From assembly GCF_013214815.1 (NCBI RefSeq), contig NZ_JABSPU010000017.1, positions 1 through 43,197 on the forward strand: a stretch of DNA of 43,197 nt, read 5' to 3'. Within the stretch, counting starts at the first letter, position 1, and each line of letters opens with the position of its first letter. A program made the translations under genes and the position numbers. Origin of the DNA: Gilvibacter sp. (GTDB lineage: Bacteria > Bacteroidota > Bacteroidia > Flavobacteriales > Flavobacteriaceae). This document shows positions 31,383 to 40,878 of the stretch, piece by piece. Under the pieces are notes generated by a model, which made no database searches, had not been told where the DNA came from, and saw only the letters and a program-made list of their open reading frames with translations.

Positions 31383-33395
31383 TTACTCAAATACAAAGGC
31401 TCCTTGTTGCGATGTATCGTAAAACGGGAGCCTTTCTTTTTTGGCTGATGCTGCCCAACGCGCTTTGTAACTAGCATAAGAACTACCATCGGCTAGGATC
31501 ATTTGAGGCTGATAGTGTCTAATCCAGCGATCCAAGTGTATTCTTGCGTTTTGACTCAGCAGTAATATATCTATCGATTCTATGGAGGCATCTACAGGAT
31601 AGCTTCCATCAACCACTAAAACGCTGCATCCGCGGTAATAAAAAATAGATGGCAATTGTTGTTCAGTGATTTCTTCAATTCTGTTCTTTCGTCTAAAGGC
31701 TTGCAGGCTGTAGGTTTCCTTTTGAGACGAAGTACTGAATACCGCTAATGATCTTCCGTTGATTTGCCAGAGTGTAGTCTGCCCGAATTGTTCACTCAGG
31801 ATCAAATCAGTTCTTTCCTGCGGGAGTTCCAATTGCCAGATTCCAGCAATTGCAACCACAATAAAAACTAATGCTGGTAAAGCGCGTTTGCTTCGCCGAA
31901 CAAAGAGGTGGCCCAAAACGAGTGTAGAAAGTAAAAGGCCAATCAAAGAGTAGTTCCCAAAAAGAGGTGTATCTATGGTCGATGCCGGTAAGTCTGCGAT
32001 CCAGGCCGTGAAGGATCTCAGAGCGTTTATTGTCCATTCCAATGCTATGAGGGGAAAGGTAAAATCGGGCCAAACGGCCAATATTCCGAGACTTAAAAGT
32101 CCACCAATAAGTACAATGCCAATCGCAGGCACAACCACTAGATTGGTCACTAAAAAGTAAGTTGGGAATTCGTGGAAATAGTACAAGCTGAGTGGCGCAG
32201 TCCCCAATTGCGCAATGAGAGAAAGGCCTATCCATTGCCAAATACGAAAGCCAATTGAGTGTTTTGTTGGACAATACAGATTCCATTTGGGCAAGAGCCA
32301 TAGGATAAAGAATACGGCTGCATAGCTCAGCTGAAATCCAACTTGAAGGGCATAGAAGGGATCGATCAAAAGCAAGATCCAAAGCGAGGTGAATAAGCTG
32401 TTTATTCCGTGATAACGGCCCAAGATCTTGCCCACGATCAAACAAGTGAACATAGTTGCTGCTCGTAGCACAGAAATACTGGCGCCACTCATAAAAGCAA
32501 AACCCCAAAGGCATAGTAATAGGAAAAGCGCGTAGATGATCTTTCCTTGAGGCAATCTTTTTAAGAATGCTAGAACCCAACTTGCAAAGAGGACAACAAT
32601 TCCAAGATGCAAACCAGAAACTGCTAACAGATGTGCAATTCCTGCATGAGCAAACTGTGCTTTTGTCTCTGGACGGAGTTGTGATTTGTAGCCTAAAAGC
32701 AGCGCTGCTAACAGTTCAAAATTGGCAGATTGAGTTAGTTTAGTTTCTAGTAGAGCAACCCAATAACGCTGCCAGAGTTTGGGATAATGACTTAGAGCAG
32801 GTTTGAATTCGCTAAGCTGAAGGAATTGATCTGCTGTAGCTTTTATGTCAAATGCTATATGCTGGTATTTTAGGTAGTTGGCATAATTGAAGTCTGCTGG
32901 GTTTTTGGGCCCTTCAATGAGTTTAACCAAAGCGGTGGTTTGCCATACAGAACCTTCAAAAAAGTAAAAACAGCTCTCGTCTTTTTTAACACGGATGAGA
33001 ATGGGGAGATCTTTATGGGAACCAGGATAATTGAGTTGCGCCTTATACTTGAGGTAATAAGGGGATTCAGAAAGCAGCTGTTCTATTTGCAGCTCAACTA
33101 GGCTTCCAGGCCTATAAGTTTTGGTGTGGTGTTCCTGAGTGTTTTCAAATCGTTTGTTTGCGTGGGAGATCAAAAGGACTCCGCAGAAAAAAGTCAAGCT
33201 ATAAGCCAGTATGGTGAAGCTCCATTTTTTTAGATTAGGTGTGGAGCTGATTGATCTTGAAACCCATAGGAGTACAAACAGTAAACCAGTAACAAATGCA
33301 ATCGATTCTAAGGGCAGTTGGATCCAATCACCCAGCAGGATTCCGCACAGAAATAAAATTCCGAGTCGGACTAGAGGAAAGCTTAAAAATTCCAT
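31383..33395 (-). CDS. comEC: ComEC/Rec2 family DNA uptake channel
   Basis: A 670-residue inner-membrane protein. Residues 1-180 form the N-terminal DUF4131-type part with an OB-like loop, and residues 220-500 the competence domain with the signature HAGIAHLLAVSGLHLGIVVLF and many membrane segments. The last 150 residues look like the beta-lactamase-like domain (DILLLSQNARIHLDRWIRHYQPQMILADGSSYASYKARW) but with no HxHxDH metal motif, so it lacks the usual metal site. ComEC brings single-stranded DNA into the cytoplasm. The stop is 22 nt from the convergent thioredoxin gene. Confidence 0.9.
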   Translation of the reverse strand: MEFLSFPLVRLGILFLCGILLGDWIQLPLESIAFVTGLLFVLLWVSRSISSTPNLKKWSFTILAYSLTFFCGVLLISHANKRFENTQEHHTKTYRPGSLVELQIEQLLSESPYYLKYKAQLNYPGSHKDLPILIRVKKDESCFYFFEGSVWQTTALVKLIEGPKNPADFNYANYLKYQHIAFDIKATADQFLQLSEFKPALSHYPKLWQRYWVALLETKLTQSANFELLAALLLGYKSQLRPETKAQFAHAGIAHLLAVSGLHLGIVVLFASWVLAFLKRLPQGKIIYALFLLLCLWGFAFMSGASISVLRAATMFTCLIVGKILGRYHGINSLFTSLWILLLIDPFYALQVGFQLSYAAVFFILWLLPKWNLYCPTKHSIGFRIWQWIGLSLIAQLGTAPLSLYYFHEFPTYFLVTNLVVVPAIGIVLIGGLLSLGILAVWPDFTFPLIALEWTINALRSFTAWIADLPASTIDTPLFGNYSLIGLLLSTLVLGHLFVRRSKRALPALVFIVVAIAGIWQLELPQERTDLILSEQFGQTTLWQINGRSLAVFSTSSQKETYSLQAFRRKNRIEEITEQQLPSIFYYRGCSVLVVDGSYPVDASIESIDILLLSQNARIHLDRWIRHYQPQMILADGSSYASYKARWAASAKKERLPFYDTSQQGAFVFE

Positions 33396-33444
33396 AGCAA
33401 TTCGCCATTTTGGGAAGTGCTACGAGCTGTATTAAGTTAATGAA

Positions 33445-33954
33445 TTAAAGCACGCGTCTGGCGCCTACAAAGGCACTGCGCCAATAATTCTCTGTCAATT
33501 TAGAAACAATCACACCACGGGAAGTGGTGGCATGAATAAAGGATATCTCTCCGCCGCTATTGGACACTATGAGCCCCACATGATTAATCACGTTTCTACT
33601 CTTATTAGTTTGAAAGAACAACAAATCACCTGGGTTGATCTGTGAAAGTGAAATTGCCTTTCCACGTGTGGCCATATCACGGGATACACGGGGCAGCTGA
33701 AAACCTGCTTGCTTAAATGCGGTAAATATCAGTCCAGAACAGTCCATTCCAGATCTTGAGGTACCTCCATAACGGTATTTCACCCCTTCAAAACTCTTGG
33801 CATAACTGATGATCTGCTCCGCTTTTGCGTTAGAATTTGTCGCACTGCTAGTAGTGCGCGTAGTGGTTTTTGTAGTGCGAGAAGTTCTTGTGTTTTGCTT
33901 CGATCCGCAAGCGATCATGAGCAACAACAAGGGTAGCAAGTAGTATTTTTTCAT
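33445..33954 (-). CDS. NlpC/P60 family lipoprotein peptidase
   Basis: A 169-residue lipoprotein: signal MKKYYLLPLLLLMIAC with Cys16. A Thr/Ser/Arg-rich linker (residues 20-45) leads to a C40 peptidase domain. The catalytic Cys72 is in SGMDCSGLIFTAF, His125 in NHVGLI and the third residue His141 in FIHATTSRGV. It cuts between the second and third residues of the cell-wall peptide, and releases or remodels muropeptides. It lies between lpxB and comEC. Confidence 0.92.
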   Translation of the reverse strand: MKKYYLLPLLLLMIACGSKQNTRTSRTTKTTTRTTSSATNSNAKAEQIISYAKSFEGVKYRYGGTSRSGMDCSGLIFTAFKQAGFQLPRVSRDMATRGKAISLSQINPGDLLFFQTNKSRNVINHVGLIVSNSGGEISFIHATTSRGVIVSKLTENYWRSAFVGARRVL

Positions 33955-33993
33955 GTAAGGTTAAGATTTTGGGCTGCTTAAACTTACGTAAAA

Positions 33994-35106
33994 TTATTCA
34001 ATGGATTTATAAATTAAGCCCGCTGTTTTGGCGCTAGCACCCGTTCCGCCGAGCTTTTGCTCCAAGTTGTAGTAGTCTAAGAACAGTTCTTTTCTGTGGT
34101 CTTCATCCAAAATTTTGTCGAGTTCTTGCGCCAATTTTTTGGTATTGAATTCTCCTTGGATGAGTTCGGTTACGGCGGGTTTATCTAAAATGAGATTGAC
34201 CAGTGAGATATAATCTAGTTTGATCAGTCGTTTGGCGATCTGATAGGAGATCCAACTCCCTTTATAGCAAACCACTTGTGGGATTTTAAAAAGAGCCGTT
34301 TCTAAAGTTGCCGTTCCTGAGGTCACCAATGCTGCCTCTGCTACACTCAAAAGGTCGTAGGTCTTGTTTTGGATAAAAGCCGCCTTTCTACCTTTGACGA
34401 TCTGCTCGTAAAAGCTAGCATCCTGACTTGGAGCTCCGGCAATTACGAATTGATGGTCTGGGTATTTGGGCACAAGATCCAACATAACGTCAAGCATGGT
34501 GGTAATTTCCTGCTTGCGACTTCCAGGCAGCAAGGCAATTATTGGACGGCTGTCCAAACCGTGCTCTTCTCTAAATTTTTCAGGGTCTACCGTGGGTCTG
34601 TCTGCTATAGCATCCAAAAGCGGATGGCCCACAAATTCAACAGGGAAGTGATGTTTTTGCTCATAAAAATCCTTTTCAAACGGAAGGATCACATACATGA
34701 AATCCACATCTCTTTTGACCTTTTTGATGCGTCCCTCTTTCCAAGCCCAAAGCTGCGGAGAGATGTAATAATGGGTTGGGTAACCTTCTTTCTTGGCCCA
34801 TTCGGCAATGCGAAAATTGAATCCTGGGTAATCAATAAAGATCAAAACATCGGGCGCAAATTCCGTAATGTCCGCCTTGCAAAACTTGATGTTCTTTAAA
34901 ATGGTTCCCAAATTGGCAACAACCTCGATAAAACCCATAAAGGCCAATTCCTTAATGTGTTTCACCACTGTAGCTCCCTCTGCGGCCATCAGATCGCCAC
35001 CCCAACAACGGATCTCCGCCTGAGGATCTTCCTTGCGCAAGGCTTTGATCAGGTTGGAGCCGTGCAGGTCTCCAGAAGCTTCTCCAGCAATGATATAATA
35101 CTTCAT
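33994..35106 (-). CDS. lpxB: lipid-A-disaccharide synthase
   Basis: A 370-residue family 19 glycosyltransferase at the inner-membrane face. It starts MKYYIIAGEASGDLHGSNLIKAL, the GEASGD motif of LpxB, followed by AFMGFIEVV, YISPQLWAWKEGRIKKVKR, FVGHPLLDAI, LPGSRKQEI and LVTSGTATLETALFKIPQVVCYK. It joins UDP-diacylglucosamine to lipid X to give the lipid A disaccharide. The stop and start relations put it with the small membrane protein gene three bases upstream. Confidence 0.95.
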   Translation of the reverse strand: MKYYIIAGEASGDLHGSNLIKALRKEDPQAEIRCWGGDLMAAEGATVVKHIKELAFMGFIEVVANLGTILKNIKFCKADITEFAPDVLIFIDYPGFNFRIAEWAKKEGYPTHYYISPQLWAWKEGRIKKVKRDVDFMYVILPFEKDFYEQKHHFPVEFVGHPLLDAIADRPTVDPEKFREEHGLDSRPIIALLPGSRKQEITTMLDVMLDLVPKYPDHQFVIAGAPSQDASFYEQIVKGRKAAFIQNKTYDLLSVAEAALVTSGTATLETALFKIPQVVCYKGSWISYQIAKRLIKLDYISLVNLILDKPAVTELIQGEFNTKKLAQELDKILDEDHRKELFLDYYNLEQKLGGTGASAKTAGLIYKSIE

Positions 35107-35109
35107 CGG

Positions 35110-35400
35110 TTAGGCTATAAAATAGAGAATATAGGTGGTGATTGCAGCAACAAAAGTCGCCATAACTACCCCGCGAGCCTCGTATTCTTTGTTGCGTTTT
35201 AAAAGTCCGAAAAACAGCAGCAGGTTGGGAAGCGCTCCCAGAGCGAGGATCATCCAAAAGGCATCAGAATTCCAAAATACCTTAAAAGTGGAGGCAAAAC
35301 CACGACCTTTTACCTGTGCAATAATGAAAATACAAAGGCTGATTCCAATGATGTTTGTCGCCAATCCGGCGAGCAGCCCTTTGAGGATTCGTTGTTTCAT
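35110..35400 (-). CDS. small membrane protein upstream of lpxB
   Basis: A 96-residue protein with about three membrane segments (GLLAGLATNIIGISLCIFII, WMILALGALPNLLLFFGLL, VVMATFVAAITTYILYFIA) and a basic loop (KRNKEYEARG). Function unknown; similar proteins are found next to lpxB in other Flavobacteria. It ends 3 nt before the lpxB start and is likely in the same transcript. Confidence 0.75.
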   Translation of the reverse strand: MKQRILKGLLAGLATNIIGISLCIFIIAQVKGRGFASTFKVFWNSDAFWMILALGALPNLLLFFGLLKRNKEYEARGVVMATFVAAITTYILYFIA

Positions 35401-35562
35401 AAATCAGGCGTATCGAATTAAATCCGAACTTAGTTTATCCCTGCTAAAGTAAGCATTTTAAGCGCGATTTATGCCCATTTTGGTTTAACAAAAAATTAGT
35501 ACCAACACTGCGGAATGGCACGGTTTTTTCTATAATTTAGAGAGCTTATAAAAGATGATGTA

Positions 35563-37704
35563 ATGCGATTAATGAAAAAGAATTTTAAACTGTTGATGTT
35601 GGCCGTCTTTGTGGCCGCTGCATCTTGCAGTTTTACTACTAAAAGTTTTGAAGATCCTGATAAAGATAAACTCCTCGTTGACCTGATCACTTATGTGTTG
35701 GAAAGAGGTCACTACGACGCTAAATCCTTGGATGACGATTTCTCCATTGCGGTTTATGAAGACTTTATCGACAATGTGGATCCGATCAAAAGATATTTCC
35801 TAGCTTCTGATATTGAAGAGTTTGAGCAGTACAAAACTTCTATTGACGATCAACTCTTAGCCAAAGAGTTGGATTTCTTCAATTTGGTTTACAGCCGTTT
35901 GGATCAACGAATTCAAGAAGCACAAACCTACTATCCTGAGATCTTGAAGGAACCTTTTGATTTTGGAAAGGACGAAGAGATCAACGTAGATTACGACAAT
36001 ATGCCTTATGCGGATAGCAAGAAGGCTTTGAAGGATCGTTGGAGAAAGCAGTTGAAGTACACCACACTTTCTACCTACTACGACAATATTGAAGACAACC
36101 TTTTCAAAGTTGAGAATGAAGAAGACTATACGCCAAAGTCTAAAGCACAGCTTGAGGCTGACGCGCGTGAGACTACTTTGAATAGCTTTAACGACAACTA
36201 CAGCTTTGTAAATGACTTGGAACGCAAGGATTACTTTGCTGTTTTCTTGAATTCTGTGGTGATGCAGTTTGACCCGCACACTAACTATTTTGCTCCGCCA
36301 GATCGCGATCGTTTTGATCTACAAATGTCAGGACGATTAGAAGGAATCGGGGCACGTCTTCAAAAGCAAAACGACTACATTAAAGTGGTCGAGATCATCA
36401 ACGGAGGTCCTGCCTGGAGAGGGGAGCACATCAAAGCGGGTGACATCATCATGAAAGTAAAACAAGAAGATGAGGACGATCCGGTGAGTATTGTTGGAAT
36501 GCGTGTAGATGACGCAGTGAAACTCATCAAAGGCCCAAAGGGAACTAAGGTGACTTTGACCATCAAACGTGTTGACGGTACTATTGAAGAAGAAACCATC
36601 ACTCGTGATGTTGTTGAGATTGGAGAGACCTATGCCAAGTCGGCCTTGATCCAAAAAGAGGATCGCAAGTTTGGTTTGATCAATCTGCCAGCCTTCTACT
36701 TCACCATGGAAGATTATGAAGAGCGCAATGCTGCTGCCGATGTTAAAAAGCAAATCATCGCCTTGAAACAACAAGGTATGGAAGGTCTTGTTTTAGACTT
36801 GAGAAATAACGGTGGAGGTTCTTTGAGAACTGCTGTGGATATTGCTGGATTGTTCATTAAAGATGGGCCAGTGGTACAAGTAGCTTCTAATGGAAAGCGT
36901 AAAGAAGTCCTTTCAGATCGCGATAGCGAGGTAGTGTGGGATGGACCTTTAGTGATCTTGGTGAACGATGCTTCCGCATCAGCTTCAGAGATCTTGGCAG
37001 CTGCCATGCAAGATTACAAACGTGCCGTGATCATTGGTAGTAAGCAGACCTATGGTAAAGGAACGGTTCAGAATCTATTGGATCTAAACCAATGGTTACG
37101 CAATAACGATATGGGCGATATGGGCGCCTTAAAATTGACCACACAGAAATACTACCGCGTTAACGGAGGTTCTACTCAATTAGAGGGAGTAAAGAGTGAT
37201 GTGGTTATGCCTGGGCGCTATGCTTATTTGGATATCGGGGAGAAGGAATACGACAATCCGCTTCCTTATGACAAGATCACACCTGCTGATTATACACCTT
37301 ATGACGGGTATATCGACTATGAGGCTACCATTAAGCGCAGTAATGAGCGTATGGCGAAAAGCGCGGAGCTCAAGCTAATTGATGAGAATGCCAAATGGAT
37401 CAAGCAACGTCAAGATGAGAACGTGGTTTCTCTAAACTTGAATGCCTATACGCAAGCTATAAAAGACCGTGAAGAGTACGCAAAGCGCTTTGACGTATTA
37501 GAGGATTATGAGTCTGGATTGGATTACACCTCTTTGCCAGCAGAGTTGGCATTGATTGAGAAAGATACTACCTTAGGGCAGAACAGACAGCGCTGGCATA
37601 AAAACCTCAGAAGCGACATTTATGTAGAAGAGGCTGTTAGCGTACTGGAAGACCTGAAGTTAAACAACATTAGACAAGGTAGCTTTGCCAAGATCAAAGA
37701 CTAA
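35563..37704 (+). CDS. prc: tail-specific (C-terminal processing) protease Prc
   Basis: A 713-residue protein. The signal peptide ends in a lipobox-like AAASC at residue 22; an alternative ATG three codons in gives the same protein without three residues. Residues 30-230 form the N-terminal helical domain, 255-345 the PDZ domain (GGPAWRGEHIKAGDIIMKV), and 370-540 the S41 core with the catalytic Ser in NDASASASEIL (near 473) and Lys499 in YGKGTVQ. The last 170 residues form a C-terminal DUF3340-type domain. It trims tails of periplasmic proteins. Confidence 0.95.
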   Translation: MRLMKKNFKLLMLAVFVAAASCSFTTKSFEDPDKDKLLVDLITYVLERGHYDAKSLDDDFSIAVYEDFIDNVDPIKRYFLASDIEEFEQYKTSIDDQLLAKELDFFNLVYSRLDQRIQEAQTYYPEILKEPFDFGKDEEINVDYDNMPYADSKKALKDRWRKQLKYTTLSTYYDNIEDNLFKVENEEDYTPKSKAQLEADARETTLNSFNDNYSFVNDLERKDYFAVFLNSVVMQFDPHTNYFAPPDRDRFDLQMSGRLEGIGARLQKQNDYIKVVEIINGGPAWRGEHIKAGDIIMKVKQEDEDDPVSIVGMRVDDAVKLIKGPKGTKVTLTIKRVDGTIEEETITRDVVEIGETYAKSALIQKEDRKFGLINLPAFYFTMEDYEERNAAADVKKQIIALKQQGMEGLVLDLRNNGGGSLRTAVDIAGLFIKDGPVVQVASNGKRKEVLSDRDSEVVWDGPLVILVNDASASASEILAAAMQDYKRAVIIGSKQTYGKGTVQNLLDLNQWLRNNDMGDMGALKLTTQKYYRVNGGSTQLEGVKSDVVMPGRYAYLDIGEKEYDNPLPYDKITPADYTPYDGYIDYEATIKRSNERMAKSAELKLIDENAKWIKQRQDENVVSLNLNAYTQAIKDREEYAKRFDVLEDYESGLDYTSLPAELALIEKDTTLGQNRQRWHKNLRSDIYVEEAVSVLEDLKLNNIRQGSFAKIKD

Positions 37705-37712
37705 AGACATTT

Positions 37713-38819
37713 ATGGGGAAATCTGATTCCTTAACAGCACAAGCGCTCCGAAAATTCAAAAAGAATTTTTGGGGCGTTTTTAGTATAGCCATATTGGTGC
37801 TTGCTGTGCTGGTGGCTATTTTTGCCTACGCCTTGGCGCCAGATAACTCCCAGAATGCCAATCAAATGCACGTGTCTATCCACTCACAGTCTCCTGGCTT
37901 TACCGTGGATCTCTTAACACTTCCGTCTGATTTTGTCCAAGAGCAATCTGCCATCAGTGCCTTTTTTACAGGTCGCAAGACCAGTGATTCAGAAATTCCA
38001 ATTTCCAGTTATTCCCTAACGGATTCCGGCATAGAGATCACCGAATACGCCCAAGACGGCCTGGAAGGATTGCAAAAGGAATATCATTTAAAGAAGTTTC
38101 CCAAAGCGAACACACCGGAAGAAATTGTCACTTACTATGTTCGCAATCAGAAGTTCAGTTTAGGCACGGATAAATACGGGCGAGATCTGTTGAGCAGAAT
38201 GCTTGTGGGCATTCGGATTTCTCTGGCTATCGGCTTTGTGTCTGTGTTGATCTCTTTATTGATCGGGATGTCTCTAGGAGCCATTGCGGGTTATTTTGGG
38301 GGCCGAGTAGATACGGCCATCATGTGGATCATCAATGTGACCTGGTCCATTCCTACCTTGCTTTTGGTCATTGCCATAACCTTGGCTTTAGGTAAAGGCT
38401 TTTGGCAAGTGTTCATCGCTGTTGGACTCACCATGTGGGTAGAAGTGGCTCGTGTAGTGCGCGGGCAAGTAATGAGCGTAAAGAACATGCAATACGTTAC
38501 CGCAGCCAAAGCTTTAGGGTACGGCAATTGGCGTGTGATCACCAAGCACATCATCCCGAATATTTTGGCTCCCGTGATCGTTATTTCTGCAGCAAACTTT
38601 GCGGCGGCCATTCTCATTGAAAGCGGCTTGAGCTTTTTAGGCATAGGTGCGCAACCGCCCATGCCCAGCTGGGGAGGCATGATCAAAGATCATTACAACT
38701 ATATCGTTTTGGGCAAACCCTATTTGGCCATAGTTCCTGGATTAGCCATTATGACCTTAGTAATGGCCTTTATGCTTATTGGTAATGCGCTTAGAGATGC
38801 GCTTGATGTGAAGATGTAA
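37713..38819 (+). CDS. OppC/DppC-type ABC transporter permease
   Basis: A 368-residue inner-membrane permease. One membrane segment near residues 20-45 is followed by an unusually long periplasmic loop of about 105 residues (NAN...LKKFPKANTPEEIVTYYV). The usual start LGTDKYGRDLLSRMLVGIRISL is at about 150. The permease motif for the ATPase contact is EVARVVRGQVMSVKNMQYVTAAKALG. No OppB, ATPase or binding protein is near, so partners must be elsewhere. It follows prc after 8 nt. Substrate probably a peptide, unproven. Confidence 0.9.
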   Translation: MGKSDSLTAQALRKFKKNFWGVFSIAILVLAVLVAIFAYALAPDNSQNANQMHVSIHSQSPGFTVDLLTLPSDFVQEQSAISAFFTGRKTSDSEIPISSYSLTDSGIEITEYAQDGLEGLQKEYHLKKFPKANTPEEIVTYYVRNQKFSLGTDKYGRDLLSRMLVGIRISLAIGFVSVLISLLIGMSLGAIAGYFGGRVDTAIMWIINVTWSIPTLLLVIAITLALGKGFWQVFIAVGLTMWVEVARVVRGQVMSVKNMQYVTAAKALGYGNWRVITKHIIPNILAPVIVISAANFAAAILIESGLSFLGIGAQPPMPSWGGMIKDHYNYIVLGKPYLAIVPGLAIMTLVMAFMLIGNALRDALDVKM

Positions 38820-38821
38820 GA

Positions 38822-39625
38822 ATGAATCGGAAGTATATCTACCCCATACTGATCGTTGTAGTAACCATTGCCTTGTATTATTTGGAGGGTTATATAGATA
38901 ACAATCCAATGGGAGCAACAGAAGTGAATGTCGATAACAGCTCTGACGCTTTTGGAACAACGCTCTTGCCCGCTGGAGATGCTTTGGTGACTCATGATTA
39001 TTACACCTTATCCTATAATGAAACTCATGAACAGGCCAATTGGGTAGCCTATACTTTACGAGAGGAGCAGGTGGTCAATAATGATTTTGACCGCCCGTAT
39101 TTTGAACAAGATCCGAAGGTGAAATCCAAGTCTGCAGATTGGCGCAACTATAAGAATTCGGGTTACGACCGTGGACATTTAGTAGCTGCAGCCGATATGG
39201 AATTTAGTTACAATGCTTTTAAGGACACTTTCTTTACCAGTAACATCAGCCCCCAATTGCACGACTTTAATAGCGGTGTTTGGAATTATTTAGAACAGCG
39301 CGTGCGTCGCTGGGCCAAGGAAAATGACGATGTCTTTGTCATTACTGGTGGCGTATTAAAAAATCCAATGGATGCAATTGGTTCAGAGCAGGTGAGTGTT
39401 CCCAATGCTTTTTATAAAATTGTTGTGGATACCTATCGCGGGGAGTATCGCGTTATTGCCTTTTTGATTCCGCATCGAGAGGACATTAGCCGCTATTCTG
39501 ATTATATCGTTTCTGTGGATGAGATCGAGCAGGCTACAGGGATCGACTTTTTTGCAAATCTTCCCGCAGCTCAGCAGGAAGAACTACAATCCAGAATAGA
39601 TCGACTGTACTACAATATAGATTAG
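38822..39625 (+). CDS. DNA/RNA non-specific endonuclease
   Basis: A 267-residue protein with a single N-terminal membrane anchor (residues 5-22, YIYPILIVVVTIALYYLEG), so it acts in the periplasm. The NUC domain has the catalytic DRGH at 116-119 (GYDRGHLVAAADMEFS) and the metal-binding Asn141 in TSNISPQLHDFN. It cuts DNA and RNA without sequence preference. Nutrient nucleic acid breakdown, or DNA defence at the envelope, are possible roles. It begins 2 nt after the permease gene; its end overlaps the convergent rodA by 4 bases. Confidence 0.9.
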   Translation: MNRKYIYPILIVVVTIALYYLEGYIDNNPMGATEVNVDNSSDAFGTTLLPAGDALVTHDYYTLSYNETHEQANWVAYTLREEQVVNNDFDRPYFEQDPKVKSKSADWRNYKNSGYDRGHLVAAADMEFSYNAFKDTFFTSNISPQLHDFNSGVWNYLEQRVRRWAKENDDVFVITGGVLKNPMDAIGSEQVSVPNAFYKIVVDTYRGEYRVIAFLIPHREDISRYSDYIVSVDEIEQATGIDFFANLPAAQQEELQSRIDRLYYNID

Positions 39626-40878
39626 CGATTGATAAAGTTGCTGGAATCTAGCTTAACAAAGATGAACAGCAAGATCGTAAAGCCCCAGAGGGCTGATCCA
39701 CCATAAGAAAAGAAAGGCAGTGGTATTCCTACTGTTGGAAACAAGCCCGTAACCATTCCAATGTTTACAAAGAAGTGAAAGAAGAGAATGGCTGCGACGC
39801 TATATCCGTATACGCGGGCAAACTGTTGCTTTTGTCTTTCGGCTAAGATCAGCAGTCGAATGATTAGCCATAAAAAAAGAATCACCACAAAGATGCTTCC
39901 CAAAAAGCCCCATTCTTCACCTACTGTACTGAAAATATAATCAGTGTGCTGTTCCGGAACAAAGTTTCCTTTGGTCTGAGTTCCTTTGGTCCAGCCTTTA
40001 CCCAAAAATCCGCCGCTACCAATAGCGATCTCACTTTGGTTGGTGTTGTATCCAATGCCTCGGGTATCTACTTCTTTCCCCAACACTATATTGAAACGGT
40101 CCCGGTGGCGCTGTTCAAACACGTTGTTGAAGATATAACTCACAGAAAATGCAAAGGCCACGCAGGCTCCGGTAATGATCACATACTTACCCAGGTTGCG
40201 TTTCTTCTTCCTGTTCTTGAACCAAAGCAAAAGGGCAATTACAGCAACTGCTGCAGCTACCCAATAGGCGCCAATCAGCAAGGTGGAAATGAACAAAAAG
40301 GCAGCAATAAAGCCCAAGAGTAGGTAAATGAAATGTAGACCTTCTCTGTAGAGCGGAAAGATCAAAGCCGTAAAGATCAAGGCACTTCCAGGGTCGGGCT
40401 GTGGTACGATCAACAAGGCGGGCAAAAGGATGATCAAAAAGGCCTTTAGTTGATGATTGAACAGCTTTACATTGGTTTGAATATCGCTGAGGTATTTGCT
40501 CAAGGCAAGTGCTGCAGCTGCTTTAGCGAATTCCGAAGGTTGTAATCCAAAAGAGCCAAAAGAATACCAGCTCCGCGCCCCATTGATGTCTTTTCCAAAG
40601 ATAAATAGCCCAAGTAAACTGGCTAAAGCGATCAAGTAGATGACGCTGGAGAAGCGTTCATAGAACTTAGCATCTACAGCCAAGATAAACACAATGAGCA
40701 CCAAGCTCAGACCAATAAAGAACAGTTGCTTGGCGTAAATGTTGTCGAGGTTCGTAAAGGAAACTGCGGTATCTGAAAGTGAGGCTGAGTAAATATTCAT
40801 CCAGCCTGCAGCAACCAAAAGCAAGTAGAGGATCACGGTGATCCAGTCGATATTTTGAAGCGTGCTGTTGCGTTGCAT
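39622..40878 (-). CDS. rodA: rod-shape SEDS glycosyltransferase RodA
   Basis: A 418-residue SEDS-family membrane protein with about ten membrane segments. Motifs: NGARSWYSFGSFGLQPSEFAKAAAALALSKYL, PDPGSALIF, and IAIGSGGFLGKGWTKGTQTKGNFVPEQHTDYIFSTVGEEWGFLG with the ending FFSYGGSALW. RodA polymerises lipid II into glycan strands for side-wall growth with PBP2, encoded just upstream with a one-base overlap. Confidence 0.95.
   Translation of the reverse strand: MQRNSTLQNIDWITVILYLLLVAAGWMNIYSASLSDTAVSFTNLDNIYAKQLFFIGLSLVLIVFILAVDAKFYERFSSVIYLIALASLLGLFIFGKDINGARSWYSFGSFGLQPSEFAKAAAALALSKYLSDIQTNVKLFNHQLKAFLIILLPALLIVPQPDPGSALIFTALIFPLYREGLHFIYLLLGFIAAFLFISTLLIGAYWVAAAVAVIALLLWFKNRKKKRNLGKYVIITGACVAFAFSVSYIFNNVFEQRHRDRFNIVLGKEVDTRGIGYNTNQSEIAIGSGGFLGKGWTKGTQTKGNFVPEQHTDYIFSTVGEEWGFLGSIFVVILFLWLIIRLLILAERQKQQFARVYGYSVAAILFFHFFVNIGMVTGLFPTVGIPLPFFSYGGSALWGFTILLFIFVKLDSSNFINR

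Noticed and set aside
31807-32580. A 257-residue frame on the same strand as comEC
   Set aside because: It lies fully inside the comEC coding region, where the other frame has clear ComEC motifs; it is a shadow frame.
34369-34899. A 176-residue frame antisense to lpxB
   Set aside because: No family signs or initiation context; lpxB fills the opposite strand with complete motifs.
35110-35563. Loss of surE, which I recall near lpxB and prc in some Flavobacteria
   Set aside because: Gene order varies in the family and surE may be elsewhere; nothing in the sequence here shows a deletion.
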